DNA of 64,000 nucleotides from Streptomyces mobaraensis (GTDB taxonomy: Bacteria > Actinomycetota > Actinomycetes > Streptomycetales > Streptomycetaceae): NCBI RefSeq assembly GCF_020099395.1, contig NZ_CP083590.1:186001-250000 (forward strand), given 5' to 3'. How positions within the stretch are numbered: position 1 is the stretch's first letter; every line of letters starts with the position of its first letter. The position numbers and the translations under genes are program-made. Below, piece by piece: positions 13,301 through 25,300 of the stretch. Under the pieces are notes generated by a model. The model was not told the DNA's origin, did not search any database, and saw only the letters and a list, made by a program, of their open reading frames with translations.

Positions 13301-16300
13301 GCGCCCCGTTCGATCAGCCAGTGGGCCAGCCGGTTGGCCCGGGCGTTGAGCTGGGCGTAGGTCAGCTCGGTGTCCTCACCGACCAGGGCCACCGCCTCGG
13401 GAGTGCGGGCCGCCTGGGCCTCGAACAGCTCCGGCACGGTGACCGGCGGCAGCTCGAGTGCGGTGTTGTTCCAGCCGGTGGTCACCTGCTCGCGCTCCTC
13501 GGCGGAGAGCAGGTCGATGCCGCTCAGTCGCTGGTCCGGGTCACCGATCACCGCGGTCAGCACCCTGCCGAGGCGGGACATCAGCGCCGCGATGGTGGCC
13601 TCGTCGAAGACTTCGGTGCTGTATTCGACGACCCCGCCGTGCTCGTCGAGGTAGAAGGACACATCGAACTTCGAGGTGCCCATCTCCACGAATTCGGCGC
13701 GCGACTCGACCCCGGGGAGTTCGAGGTCGCCGCGGGTGTTGTTCTGCCAGGCGAGCATCACCTGGATCAAGGGGTGGTGGGCCAGGGTGCGGGACGGGTT
13801 GAGCACCTCCACCAGATGCTCGAAGGGGATGTCCTGGTGGGCATAGGCGTCCAGGTCCACCTGCCGGACCCGGGCGAGCAGTTCGCGGAAGGTCGGGTCA
13901 CCCGAGACATCGGTACGCAGCACCAGGGTGTTGACGAAGAAGCCCACCAGATCGTCCAGGGCCTCATCGGTACGGCCCGCGATCGGACTGCCAATGGCGA
14001 TGTCCTCACCCGCGCCCATCCGGTGCAGCAGCGCCACCAGCGCCGCGTGCACCACCATGAACACCGTGGCTCCGCTGGTGTGCGCCAGCTCGGTCAGTCC
14101 CTGGTGCAGTTCGGCATTCCATTGGTGGGCATAAGTGCCGCCCCGGTAGGTGGCCACCGCCGGGTGCGGCCGGTCCGTCGGCAGTTCGATCCGCTCGGGC
14201 AGTCCCTCCAGGGTCCGCCGCCAGTAGTCCAGCTGCCGAGCCATGGTGCTCTCCGATTGGTCCGGAGAGCCCAGCAGTTCGCGCTGCCAGAGGGTGTAGT
14301 CGACGTACTGCACCGGCAGCGCCCTCCAGTCCGGAGCGCTCCCCCGCAGCCGGGCGGCATAGGCGGTGGCGATATCACGCCACAGCGGTGCCAGCGACCA
14401 GCCGTCAGCCGCGATGTGGTGGACGACCAGGACCAGCACGCACTCATCCGGTGAGGCAGCCACCAGCCTCGCGCGCAGCGGCAGTTCGCGGGCCAGGTCG
14501 AAGGAGTGGGCCACCGCGGCGTCTATCGCCTCCCGCAGTGCGGCCTCACCCTCGCTCTCGTCCCCGGATATCTCGGTCACGGTGAGCTCCGGCCGGGCCG
14601 CCGTGGTTTCGAGGACCTGCTGGTGCGGGGCACCGTTCCGTTCGGGGAAAACGGTACGCAGACTCTCGTGCCGGGCCACCACATCCGCCAAGGCGTCTGC
14701 CAGGGCGGACCGGTCCAGCGGACCGGAGAGCCGGATGGCGAAGGGGATGTTGTACGTGGGCGACGGGCCTTCCAGCCGGTTGAGGAACCACAGCCGGTTC
14801 TGGGCGAACGACAACGGCAGCCGTTCGGGCCGTGCCACCGGCTCCAGCGCCGGACGCTTGCGATCGGCCCCCAGGACCTTCTTGGCGAGCCCTGCGGCAG
14901 TAGGTGCCTCGAACAGCGCCTGTACGCCCAGATCCACCTGGAAGACGGACCGGATACGTGAGATCAGGCGGGTGGCGAGAAGGGAGTGACCGCCCAGATC
15001 GAAGAAGCTGTCCTCCACACCCACTTCAGGTACCCCCAGCAACCGCGCGAACAACCCGCACAGCACCTCTTCCACCGGCGTCCGCGGCGACCGCGACATC
15101 ACACCGGACACAAACTCCGGCTCCGGAAGAGCACTCCGATCCAGCTTCCCATTCGCCGTCAACGGAAACTCATCCACCACCACAACAGCCGCCGGCACCA
15201 TAAACTCCGGCAACCGCTCACGCATAAACTCCCGCACCTCACGCTCATCCACCACCGAGGAAGCCAGTGCATAACCCACCAACACCTCACCACGCACCAC
15301 CACCACAGCCTGAACCACCCCAGGATGAGACGCCAACACGGCCTCAACCTCACCCAACTCAACCCGGAAACCACGCACCTTCACCTGATCATCCGCACGC
15401 CCCACAAACTCCAAACCACCATCCCCCCGCCACCGCACCACATCACCCGTGCGATACATCCGCTCACCCACCCCAAACGGACACGCCACAAAACGCTCCG
15501 CCGTCAAACCAAAACGACCCACATAACCACGCGCCACACCCGCACCCGCCACATACAACTCACCCTCAACACCCACCGGAACAGGCCTCAACCGCCCATC
15601 CAGCACATAAACCCGCACATTCCACAACGGCGAACCAATAGGAACCACCGACCCCACTTCACCCTCAGCCGACCACGACGTCGCATACACCGTCGCCTCC
15701 GTCGGCCCATAAGCATTCACCACCCGCACACCCGGCAACGCCGCCCGCACATCACCCAACACCCGCACCGGCAACGCCTCACCCGCAAACACCACCGCAC
15801 CACTCACCCCACCCCGCAAAACCCGCCCCAACACCGACGGAACACCACTCACCAAACCCACCGGCACCCCGACACCAACCCGCTCCCCCACCGCCAAACC
15901 ATCCCGCACCAACTCCACACAACCACCACACACCAACGGCCCCACCACCTCAAACACCGACACATCAAACGCCAACGACGTCGACGCCACCACACGCCCA
16001 AACCCCGAAACACCAAACTCCGACGCCGCCCACGACACCAAATTCACCACCGACCCCACCGAAACAACCACACCCTTCGGCCGCCCCGTAGAACCCGACG
16101 TATAAATCACATACGCCGCATGCAACAAACTACGCCCCGAAACAACAGGATTGGAGGACGGGTAACCGGAGACATCCACCAGACCATCAAGCACCAACAC
16201 CGGCCGGGAATCCTCAAGCATAAAAGCAATACGATCAGCCGGATAAGCCGGATCCACCGGCAAATAAGCCGCCCCCGACTTCAAAACAGCCAACACCGCA

Positions 16301-19300
16301 ACCACCAACTCAACAGACCGCGAAAGCCCCACCGCCACCACCCGCTCAGGCCCCGCACCCTGCTCCACCAACCAATGAGCCAACCTGTTCGCCCGCTCAT
16401 TCAACTCCCCATACGACAACTCCACCCCCTCACACACCACCGCCAACGCACCCGGAGACCGCACCACCTGCGCCTCAAACAACTCCACCAACGACAACCC
16501 CGGCACCTCACGCACCGTGTCATTCCACCCCGAAACCACCAACTCCCGCTCCCGCTCATCGAGCAGGTCCAGCTCGCTGACGGGGCGTTCGGGCTCCGCC
16601 ACGGCGGCTGCCAGCAGCCTGCCCAGCCGGGCGGTCAGTGCCTCCACCGTGGACCGCTCGAAGACATCGGTATTGAACTCGACCAAGCCGTCCAGGCCGC
16701 CGGTCAGGGACTCCGTCAGACCGAAGACCAGGTCCATGCGGGCCGTACCCGTATGGACCGGGAGGGTGACCGCCGATGACAGACCGGACAGGGTCAGTTC
16801 GGAGTCCGCCGCGTTCTGCCAGGCGAGCATGGTCTGGAACAGCGGGTGATGGGCCAGCGTCCGCTCCGGGTTCAGCGTCTCCACCAGGTGCTCAAAGGGC
16901 ACCTCCTGATGGGCGTAGGCGCCGAGGTCCACTTCCCTGACCCGGTCGAGCAGTTCATGGAACGTCGGGTCACCGGAAACGTCGGTGCGCAGTACCAGGG
17001 TGTTGACGAAGAAGCCCACCAGATCGTCCAGGGCCTCATCGGTACGGCCCGCGATCGGACTGCCAATGGCAATGTCCTCACCCGCACCCATCCGGTGCAG
17101 CAGCGCCACCAGCGCCGCGTGCACCACCATGAACACCGTGGCATTGCCGGCGTGCGCGAGTTCCACCAGACCCTGATGCAGCTCCGCGTCCCAGTGGAAG
17201 TCCAGGGTTTCGCCCCGGTGGGTGGCCACCGCCGGATAGGGACGGTCGGTGGGCAGTTCCATCCGCTCCGGAAGTCCGGCCAGCGTCCGCTTCCAGTAGT
17301 CGAGTTGGGGTTCGAGGGACTGCGCGAGCCGGTCGCGTTGCCACAGGGTGTAGTCGGCGTACTGCACCGGCAGCGGCCGCCAGCCCGGAGCGGCACCCCG
17401 CAGCCGGGCGGCATAAGCGGTGGCGACATCGCGCCACAGCGGCTCCAGCGACCAGCCGTCGGCAGAGATGTGGTGAATCACCAGAACCAGGACGGAATCC
17501 TCGGCGGAGAGCACCAGCAGCTCGGCATGGACGGGAATGTCCTGCCCCAGGTTGAATGCATGCCGGACGGCCGAATCCAGGGCATTGCCGAGCTCCGCCT
17601 CAGTAATCTCGGTCACCATCAGGGCGGGTCGAGCCGCGCCGCCTGCCCGCACCTGCTGGTAGGGCATGCCGTCCTGGTCACTGATGACCGTGCGCAGGCT
17701 CTCGTGCCGGGCTGCCACATCGGACAGCGCCTCGCGCAACGCCTCCTGGTCGAGCGGGCCGGTCAGCCGTACCGCCAAGGGAATGTTGTAGGTGGCCGAC
17801 GGGCCTTCCAGCCGGCTGAGGAACCACAACCGGTTCTGGGCGAACGACAACGGCAGCCGCTCGGGCCGAGCCATCGGCTCCAACGCCACCCGCGCCTGCC
17901 CGGCTCCGGCCACCACGCGCGCCAGCCCGGCCACCGTGGGCGCCTCAAACAAAGCCCGCACACCAAGCTCCACACCGAACGCCGAACGCACCCGGGAGAT
18001 AACACGCGTCGCCAGCAGGGAGTGGCCGCCCAGGTTGAAGAAGCTGTCCTCCACGCCCACTTCGGGCACACCAAGAACATCGGCGAACAGCCCGCAGAGA
18101 ATTTCCTCGGTCGGATTACGAGGAGCAAGGGCGGAGCCGGAGTCGAATACCGGCGCCGGAAGAGCGGCCCGGTCCACCTTGCCGTTGACGGTCAGCGGGA
18201 ATTCCCCGAGCACTACAAATGACGAGGGAATCATAAAGTCCGGCAGTTGCCCGCCAGCGAACTGACGCAGCTCTTCGCCGAGTTCACCGGTATGCGCATC
18301 GGCCTTCGGTCCGACATAGGCGACCAGGCGCTGCCCCTGGTCCGCGATGACCAAGGCACGGTCAACGGCAGGGTGCCCGCTCAGAACGGTTTCGATTTCG
18401 CCGGGTTCGATCCGGAAACCACGGACCTTGACCTGCTCATCCGCACGACCGACGAACTCCAGCCGACCATCCCCCCGCCATCGCACCAAATCCCCGGTCC
18501 GATACATCCGCCCACCCTCACCAAACGGACAGGCCACAAAACGTTCCGCCGTCAAACCCGCACGCCCCGCATACCCACGCGCAACCCCCTCACCCACCAC
18601 ATACAACTCCCCCACCACACCCACCGGAACAGGCCTCAACCACCCGTCCAGCACAAAACAACCCACCCCATCAATGGGCCGCCCCAACGACGGCACACCG
18701 CCATCACCATCCACCGCGCCACACGTCACACTCACCGTCGTCTCCGTCGGCCCATACCCGACCACCAACCGACGACCACTCGACACCCACCGCCGCGCCA
18801 ACTCCCCCGGACACACCTCGCCGCCCACCACCACACACGCCAACTCCGGCGCCCGCCCCACCGGCAAGGACGCCAGCACCGACACCGGCAACGCCACATG
18901 CGTCGCCCCACCCACCTCCAACGCCAATGCCAACTCATCCCCCACCAAACCCTCCGCCCCACCCAAAACCAACGCCCCACCCGAACCCAAAGCCATCACC
19001 ACATCCCCCACCGCCACATCAAAACTGGGCGACACCGCCTGAAACACACGCGATCCCGCGCCCAGCCCCAACGCCTCCGCATGGGCCCGCACGAAACCCA
19101 CCACACCCCCATGCGACACCACCACACCCTTAGGCCGCCCCGTGGAACCCGACGTAAAAATCACATACGCCGCATCCAACACACCACGACCACCCACCAC
19201 AGGATTACCCTCCGGATAACCCTCAGCCACCACCGGCCCATCCACCACCAACCCCACACCCGCACCCTCCAACATCAACGCAACCCGATCCTCCGGATAC

Positions 19301-22300
19301 ACCGGATCCACCGGCAAAAACGCCCCACCCGCCTTCCACACCGCCAGCTCCAACACCACCAACTCCACCGAACGCGGAAGCTTCAACCCCACCACACACT
19401 CCCGCCCCACACCCCGCTCAACCAGCCAATGCGCCACCCGGTTCACCCATGCATTCAACTCCCCATACGAAAGCTCCACCCCACCACACACCACAGCCAA
19501 CGCATCCGGAGCAGCCGCAACCCGCCCCTCAAACAACTCCACAAACAACCCACCCGAAGAACCACCAACCACACCACCCCACTCACCCAACACCCGCAAC
19601 CGCTCCATATCGGAGAGCAGTTCCACCCTGCTCACCGGAATATCCGGATCGGAGACAACGGCCGTCAGCAGCCGGCCGAGCCTGGCGACCAGCGATTCCA
19701 CGGTGGCCTGGTCAAAGAGGTCAACACTGAAATCGACAAGACCATCGACTCCGCCTTCCGCGCCGGAGTTCTCCATCAGGGTGAAAGCCAGGTCCATTCG
19801 GGCCGACTGTGTGCTCACCGAAAGGTGATCCGTGGAAACCCCGCTGAGCTCCAGCTGGGAGTCGGCCGTGTTCTGCCAGGCCAGCAGCACCTGGAACAGC
19901 GGGTGGTGGGAGAGGGACCGCGCCGGGTTGAGCACCTCCACCAGGTGCTCGAAGGGCACCTCCTGGTGGGCATAGGCATCAAGGTCGGTTTCCCTGACCC
20001 GGACGAGCAGTTCACGGAAGGTCGGGTCACCCGAGACATCGGTACGCAGCACCAGGGTATTGACGAAGAAGCCCACCAGATCGTCCAGGGCCTCATCGGT
20101 ACGGCCCGCGATCGGACTGCCAATGGCAATGTCCTCACCCGCACCCATCCGGTGCAGCAGCGCCACCAGCGCCGCGTGCACCACCATAAAGACGGTGGCG
20201 TTATGTGCACGCGCCAACTTCACCAGGCCGTTGTGGAGTTCGGCATCCCAGTGGAAGGTGTGGGAACCACCGCGGTAGGAGGCGACGGCGGGGTAAGGAC
20301 GATCGGCCGGCAGCTCGATGCGTTCCGGCAGGCCGTTGAGCGTCTGCTTCCAGTGGGCGAGCTGGCTCGCCAGCACGCTGTTCCGGTCGGATTCATCGCC
20401 GAGCAGCTTGCGCTGCCAGAGGGTGTAGTCAGCGTACTGCACCGGCAGCGACCGCCAGTCCGGAGCGCTGCCCCGCAGCCGGGCGGCATAGGCGGCGGCG
20501 ATATCACGCCACAAGGGCGCCAGCGACCAGCCGTCGGCGGCGATGTGATGGAGCACCAGGACGAAGACGGACTCCTCCGGTGAAAGCGCCAGAAGCTCTG
20601 CGCGCAGCGGGAGTTCGGAGGCCAGGTCGAAGGGGTGGCGGATGGCTCGGTCCATCGCCTCGGCGAGCGTTTCCTCGTTGACTTCGGTCACCGTCAGGGC
20701 CGGCCGGGCGTGCGCGTCCTCCAGGATGCGCTGGAAGGGAGTGCCCTGGTCCTCGGGGAAGACGGTGCGCAGGTTCTCGTGCCGGGCCACCACATCCGCC
20801 AAGGCGTCTGCCAGGGCCGACGGGTCGAGCGGTCCGGTCAGCCGTACCGCCAAGGGGATGTTGTAGGTGGCCGACGGGCCTTCCAGCCGGCTGAGGAACC
20901 ACAGCCGGTTCTGGGCGAACGACAACGGCAGCCGCTCGGGCCGAGCCATCGGCCCCAACGCCACCCGCGCCTGCCCGGCTCCGGCCACCACCGCGGCCAG
21001 CGCGGCCACCGTGGGTGCCTCAAAGAGGACGCGAACTCCGAGTTCCACTCCGAACACCGAACGCACCCGTGAGATCAGGCGGGTGGCGAGCAGGGAGTGA
21101 CCGCCCAGATCGAAGAAGCTGTCCTCCACACCCACTTCAGGTACCCCCAGCAACCGCGCGAACAACCCGCACAGCACCTCTTCCACCGGCGTCCGCGGCG
21201 ACCGCGACATCACACCGGACACAAACTCCGGCTCCGGAAGAGCACTCCGATCCAGCTTCCCATTCGCCGTCAACGGGAACTCATCCACCACCACAACAGC
21301 CGCCGGCACCATAAACTCCGGCAACCGCTCACGCATAAACTCCCGCACCTCACGCTCATCCACCACCGAGGAAGCCAGCGCATAACCCACCAACACCTCA
21401 CCACGCGCCACCACCACAGCCTGAACCACCCCAGGATGAGACGCCAACACGGCCTCAACCTCACCCAGCTCAACCCGGAAACCACGCACCTTCACCTGAT
21501 CATCCGCACGCCCCACAAACTCCAGACCACCATCTCCCCGCCACCGCACCACATCACCCGTGCGATACATCCGCTCGCCCACCCCAAACGGACACGCCAC
21601 AAAACGCTCCGCCGTCAAACCAAAACGACCCACATAACCACGCGCCACACCCGCACCCGCCACATACAACTCACCCTCAACACCCACCGGAACAGGCCTC
21701 AACCGCCCATCCAGCACATAAACCCGCACATTCCACAACGGCGAACCAATAGGAACCACCGACCCCACTTCACCCTCAGCCGACCACGACGTCGCATACA
21801 CCGTCGCCTCCGTCGGCCCATAAGCATTCACCACCCGCACACCCGGCAACGCCGCCCGCACATCACCCAACACCCGCACCGGCAACGCCTCACCCGCAAA
21901 CACCACCGCACCACTCACCCCACCCCGCAAAACCCGCCCCAACACCGACGGAACACCACTCACCAAACCCACCGGCACCCCGACACCAACCCGCTCCCCC
22001 ACCGCCAAACCATCCCGCACCAACTCCACACAACCACCACACACCAACGGCCCCACCACCTCAAACACCGACACATCAAACGCCAACGACGTCGACGCCA
22101 CCACACGCCCAAACCCCGAAACACCAAACTCCGACGCCGCCCACGACACCAAATTCACCACCGACCCCACCGAAACAACCACACCCTTCGGCCGCCCCGT
22201 AGAACCCGACGTATAAATCACATACGCCGCATGCAACAAACTACGGCCCGAAACAACAGGATTGGAGGACGGGTAACCGGAGACATCCACCAGACCATCA

Positions 22301-25300
22301 AGCACCAACACCGGCCGGGAATCCTCAAGCATAAAAGCAATACGATCAGCCGGATAAGCCGGATCCACCGGCAAATAAGCCGCCCCCGACTTCAAAACAG
22401 CCAACACCGCAACCACCAACTCAACAGACCGCGAAAGCCCCACCGCCACCACCCGCTCAGGCCCCGCACCCTGCTCCACCAACCAATGAGCCAACCTGTT
22501 CGCCCGCTCATTCAACTCCCCATACGACAACTCCACCCCCTCACACACCACCGCCAACGCACCCGGAGACCGCACCACCTGCGCCTCAAACAACTCCACC
22601 AACGACAACCCCGGCACCTCACGCACCGTGTCATTCCACCCCGAAACCACCAACTCCCGCTCCCGCTCATCGAGCAATTCGATGTCGCTGACCGGCATAT
22701 CGGGGTCGGCAGCCACGGCCGTCAGCAAGCGGCCCAGGCGTTCGGTCAGTGCCTCCACCGTGTTCTGGTCAAAGACATCCGTGCTGAACTCCACGACTCC
22801 GGCGAGGCCGGTCGGCCGGCCGGCGGACGTGCGGTGCTCCGTGATACTGAAGACCAGGTCCATACGGGCGGTACCGGTTGCCGCCAGCCCGCCGTCCGCC
22901 TGGAGGCCCGGGAGTTCCAGTTCAAATGCCTTCTGCCAGGCGAGCATGGTCTGGAACAGCGGATGGTGGGCCAGCGTCCGCTCCGGGTTGAGAACCTCAA
23001 CCAAGTGCTCGAACGGCACGTCCTGGTGAGCGTATGCCTCCAGGTCCACTTCCCTGACCCGGGCGAGCAGTTCACGGAAGGTCGGGTCACCCGAGACATC
23101 GGTACGCAGCACCAGGGTGTTGACGAAGAAGCCCACCAGATCGTCCAGGGCCTCATCGGTACGGCCCGCGATCGGACTGCCGATGGCGATGTCCTCACCC
23201 GCGCCGGAACGGGCGAGCAGCGCCGCCAGCGCCGCGTGCACCACCATGAAGACGCTCGCCCCGGCTTCCCTGGCGAGACGCGCCAGGCCATGGTGCAGGT
23301 CGGTGTCCCACTGGAAGGTGAAGGAGCCACCGCGGTAGGAGGCCACCGCGGGGTAGGGACGGTCGGTGGGCAGTTCCATCCGCTCCGGCAGTCCGGCCAG
23401 CGTCCCCTTCCAGTAGTCCAGTTGCGGGGCGACGCTGTCGGCCAGCACCGTGCGCTGCCACAGGGTGTAGTCGGCGTACTGCACCGGCAGCGCCCGCCAG
23501 CCCGGAGCGGCACCCCGCAGCCGGGCCTCATAAGCGGTGACGACATCGCGCCACAGCGGCTCCAGCGACCACCCGTCAGAGGCGATGTGGTGAAGCACCA
23601 GTACGAGGACGTGCTCCTCGGTGCCAAGAGCGAGGAGTTCAGCGTGCAACGGGATCTCAAGGGCGAGGTCAAAGGCGTACCGGACGGCGGAGGCGACCGC
23701 CTCGTCCAGGCCGGCTTCGGTAACCGCTCTGGTCGCCAGGGTGGTTCGGGCCTCTTCGCCGTCGAGTATGTTCTGGTAGGGCGTGCCGTCATAGTCGCGG
23801 AAGACGGTGCGCAGGCTCTCGTGCCGGACCACCACATCGGCCAGCGCCTCCTGCAACGCGCCCTGGTCGAGCGGACCGGTCAGCCGCACCACCAGCGGCA
23901 CATTGTAGGTAGCCGAAGGCCCTTCCAGCCGGTTGAGGAACCACAACCGGTTCTGCGCATGAGACAACGGCAGCCGCTCCGGCCGAGCCATCGGCTCCAA
24001 CGCCGCCCGCGCCTGACCGGCTCCGGCCAGCACCCGCGCCAGCCCGGCCACGGTGGGCGCCTCGAAAAGCGCCCGCACACCGAGTTCGGCACCGAACGCG
24101 GAACGCACCCTGGACACCAGCCGGGTGGCCAGCAGGGAGTGGCCGCCCAGATCGAAGAAACTGTCCTCCACGCCCACTTCGGGCACACCAAGAACATCGG
24201 CGAACAGCCCGCAGAGAATTTCCTCGGCCGGAGTACGAGGAGCACGCCCGGTGGAGGTGGTGAAATCGGGGTCGGGCAGGGCCGCGCGGTCCAGCTTGCC
24301 GTTGGCGGTCAGCGGGAACTCGTCGAGCACCACAAAGGCGGCCGGAACCATAAACTCCGGTACAACGCCGCGCATATAGCCGCGCACCGAGGCCACGAAG
24401 GCGCCGATGTCGCGGGCCATGGCGGGGCTGCTGGTCAGCGAGGAGAGGCTGATGGCGCCTGCCGCGGGCGGCGGGCAAAGACCGGCCAGGGCGGCCTCCT
24501 GGTAGGCGCCTTGGGCGACGAAGATCGCGTCCAGGCCATCCTCGCGGTTGGCCGACCAGGTCAGGGTGACCCGGTAGCCAAGCTCCTCCCCCAGCTGGTG
24601 GAGGTCCTCGGGTTCGACACCGACGGCGTCCCCGTAGGTGACGGCCTTGAGGGCATCGCTCAGTGCGCCCTCGGCCAGCCGGAGCCGGGCCGTCACCTCG
24701 GCGGTGACCCGGCCGTTGGGGATGTCGCTCACCCTGAGCAGGTCGGGCCGTTCGGTGCTGAGGCGGTGGGCCAGGGCGTCGAGGCCCGTCAGCTCCGTTC
24801 CCCAGTCCAGGGCGGGAGTCCGGGTCACCTGAAGGAGGTTCTCGGGCTGCTTGCGCAGTACGGCGTCATAGCGGTGGCGGGAGAGTTCATTGTGGAACCG
24901 GCCGCGCTTGACGCGTATCTCAACGGTGTCGGCGCCCGCCAGGGCGGTGAAGAACTCCGGTGCGACCAGCAGTTCCTTATCCCGTACCAAGGACCGTTCC
25001 ACCGCGGCCCGGACCGTGGCGGCATCGGTGTCGGCGTTGGCCTGCCGGAGCTGGATGGCGGTGTGCAGGGTGCGGGCCAACCGCAGGTTGCGGACGTCGC
25101 CGACGAACACCGCGCCGCCGGCGGCCAGCAGCTTCAGGGCGGATTCCACCACTTCGGCCAGATACTCGGCGCTGGGGAAGTACTGCACCACCGAGTTGAT
25201 GACCACCACATCGAAGAATGCGGCGGGCAAGCCCTCCAGGTCGTGGGCGGGCCGGTGGCGCAGCTCGATCCGGTCGGACAGCCCGGGCTCACCGGCGAGT

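Noticed and set aside
1682..22676. The long repeats as insertion sequences or transposons
   Set aside because: They have no transposase, no terminal inverted repeats and no target duplications, and they lie in frame inside A domains.
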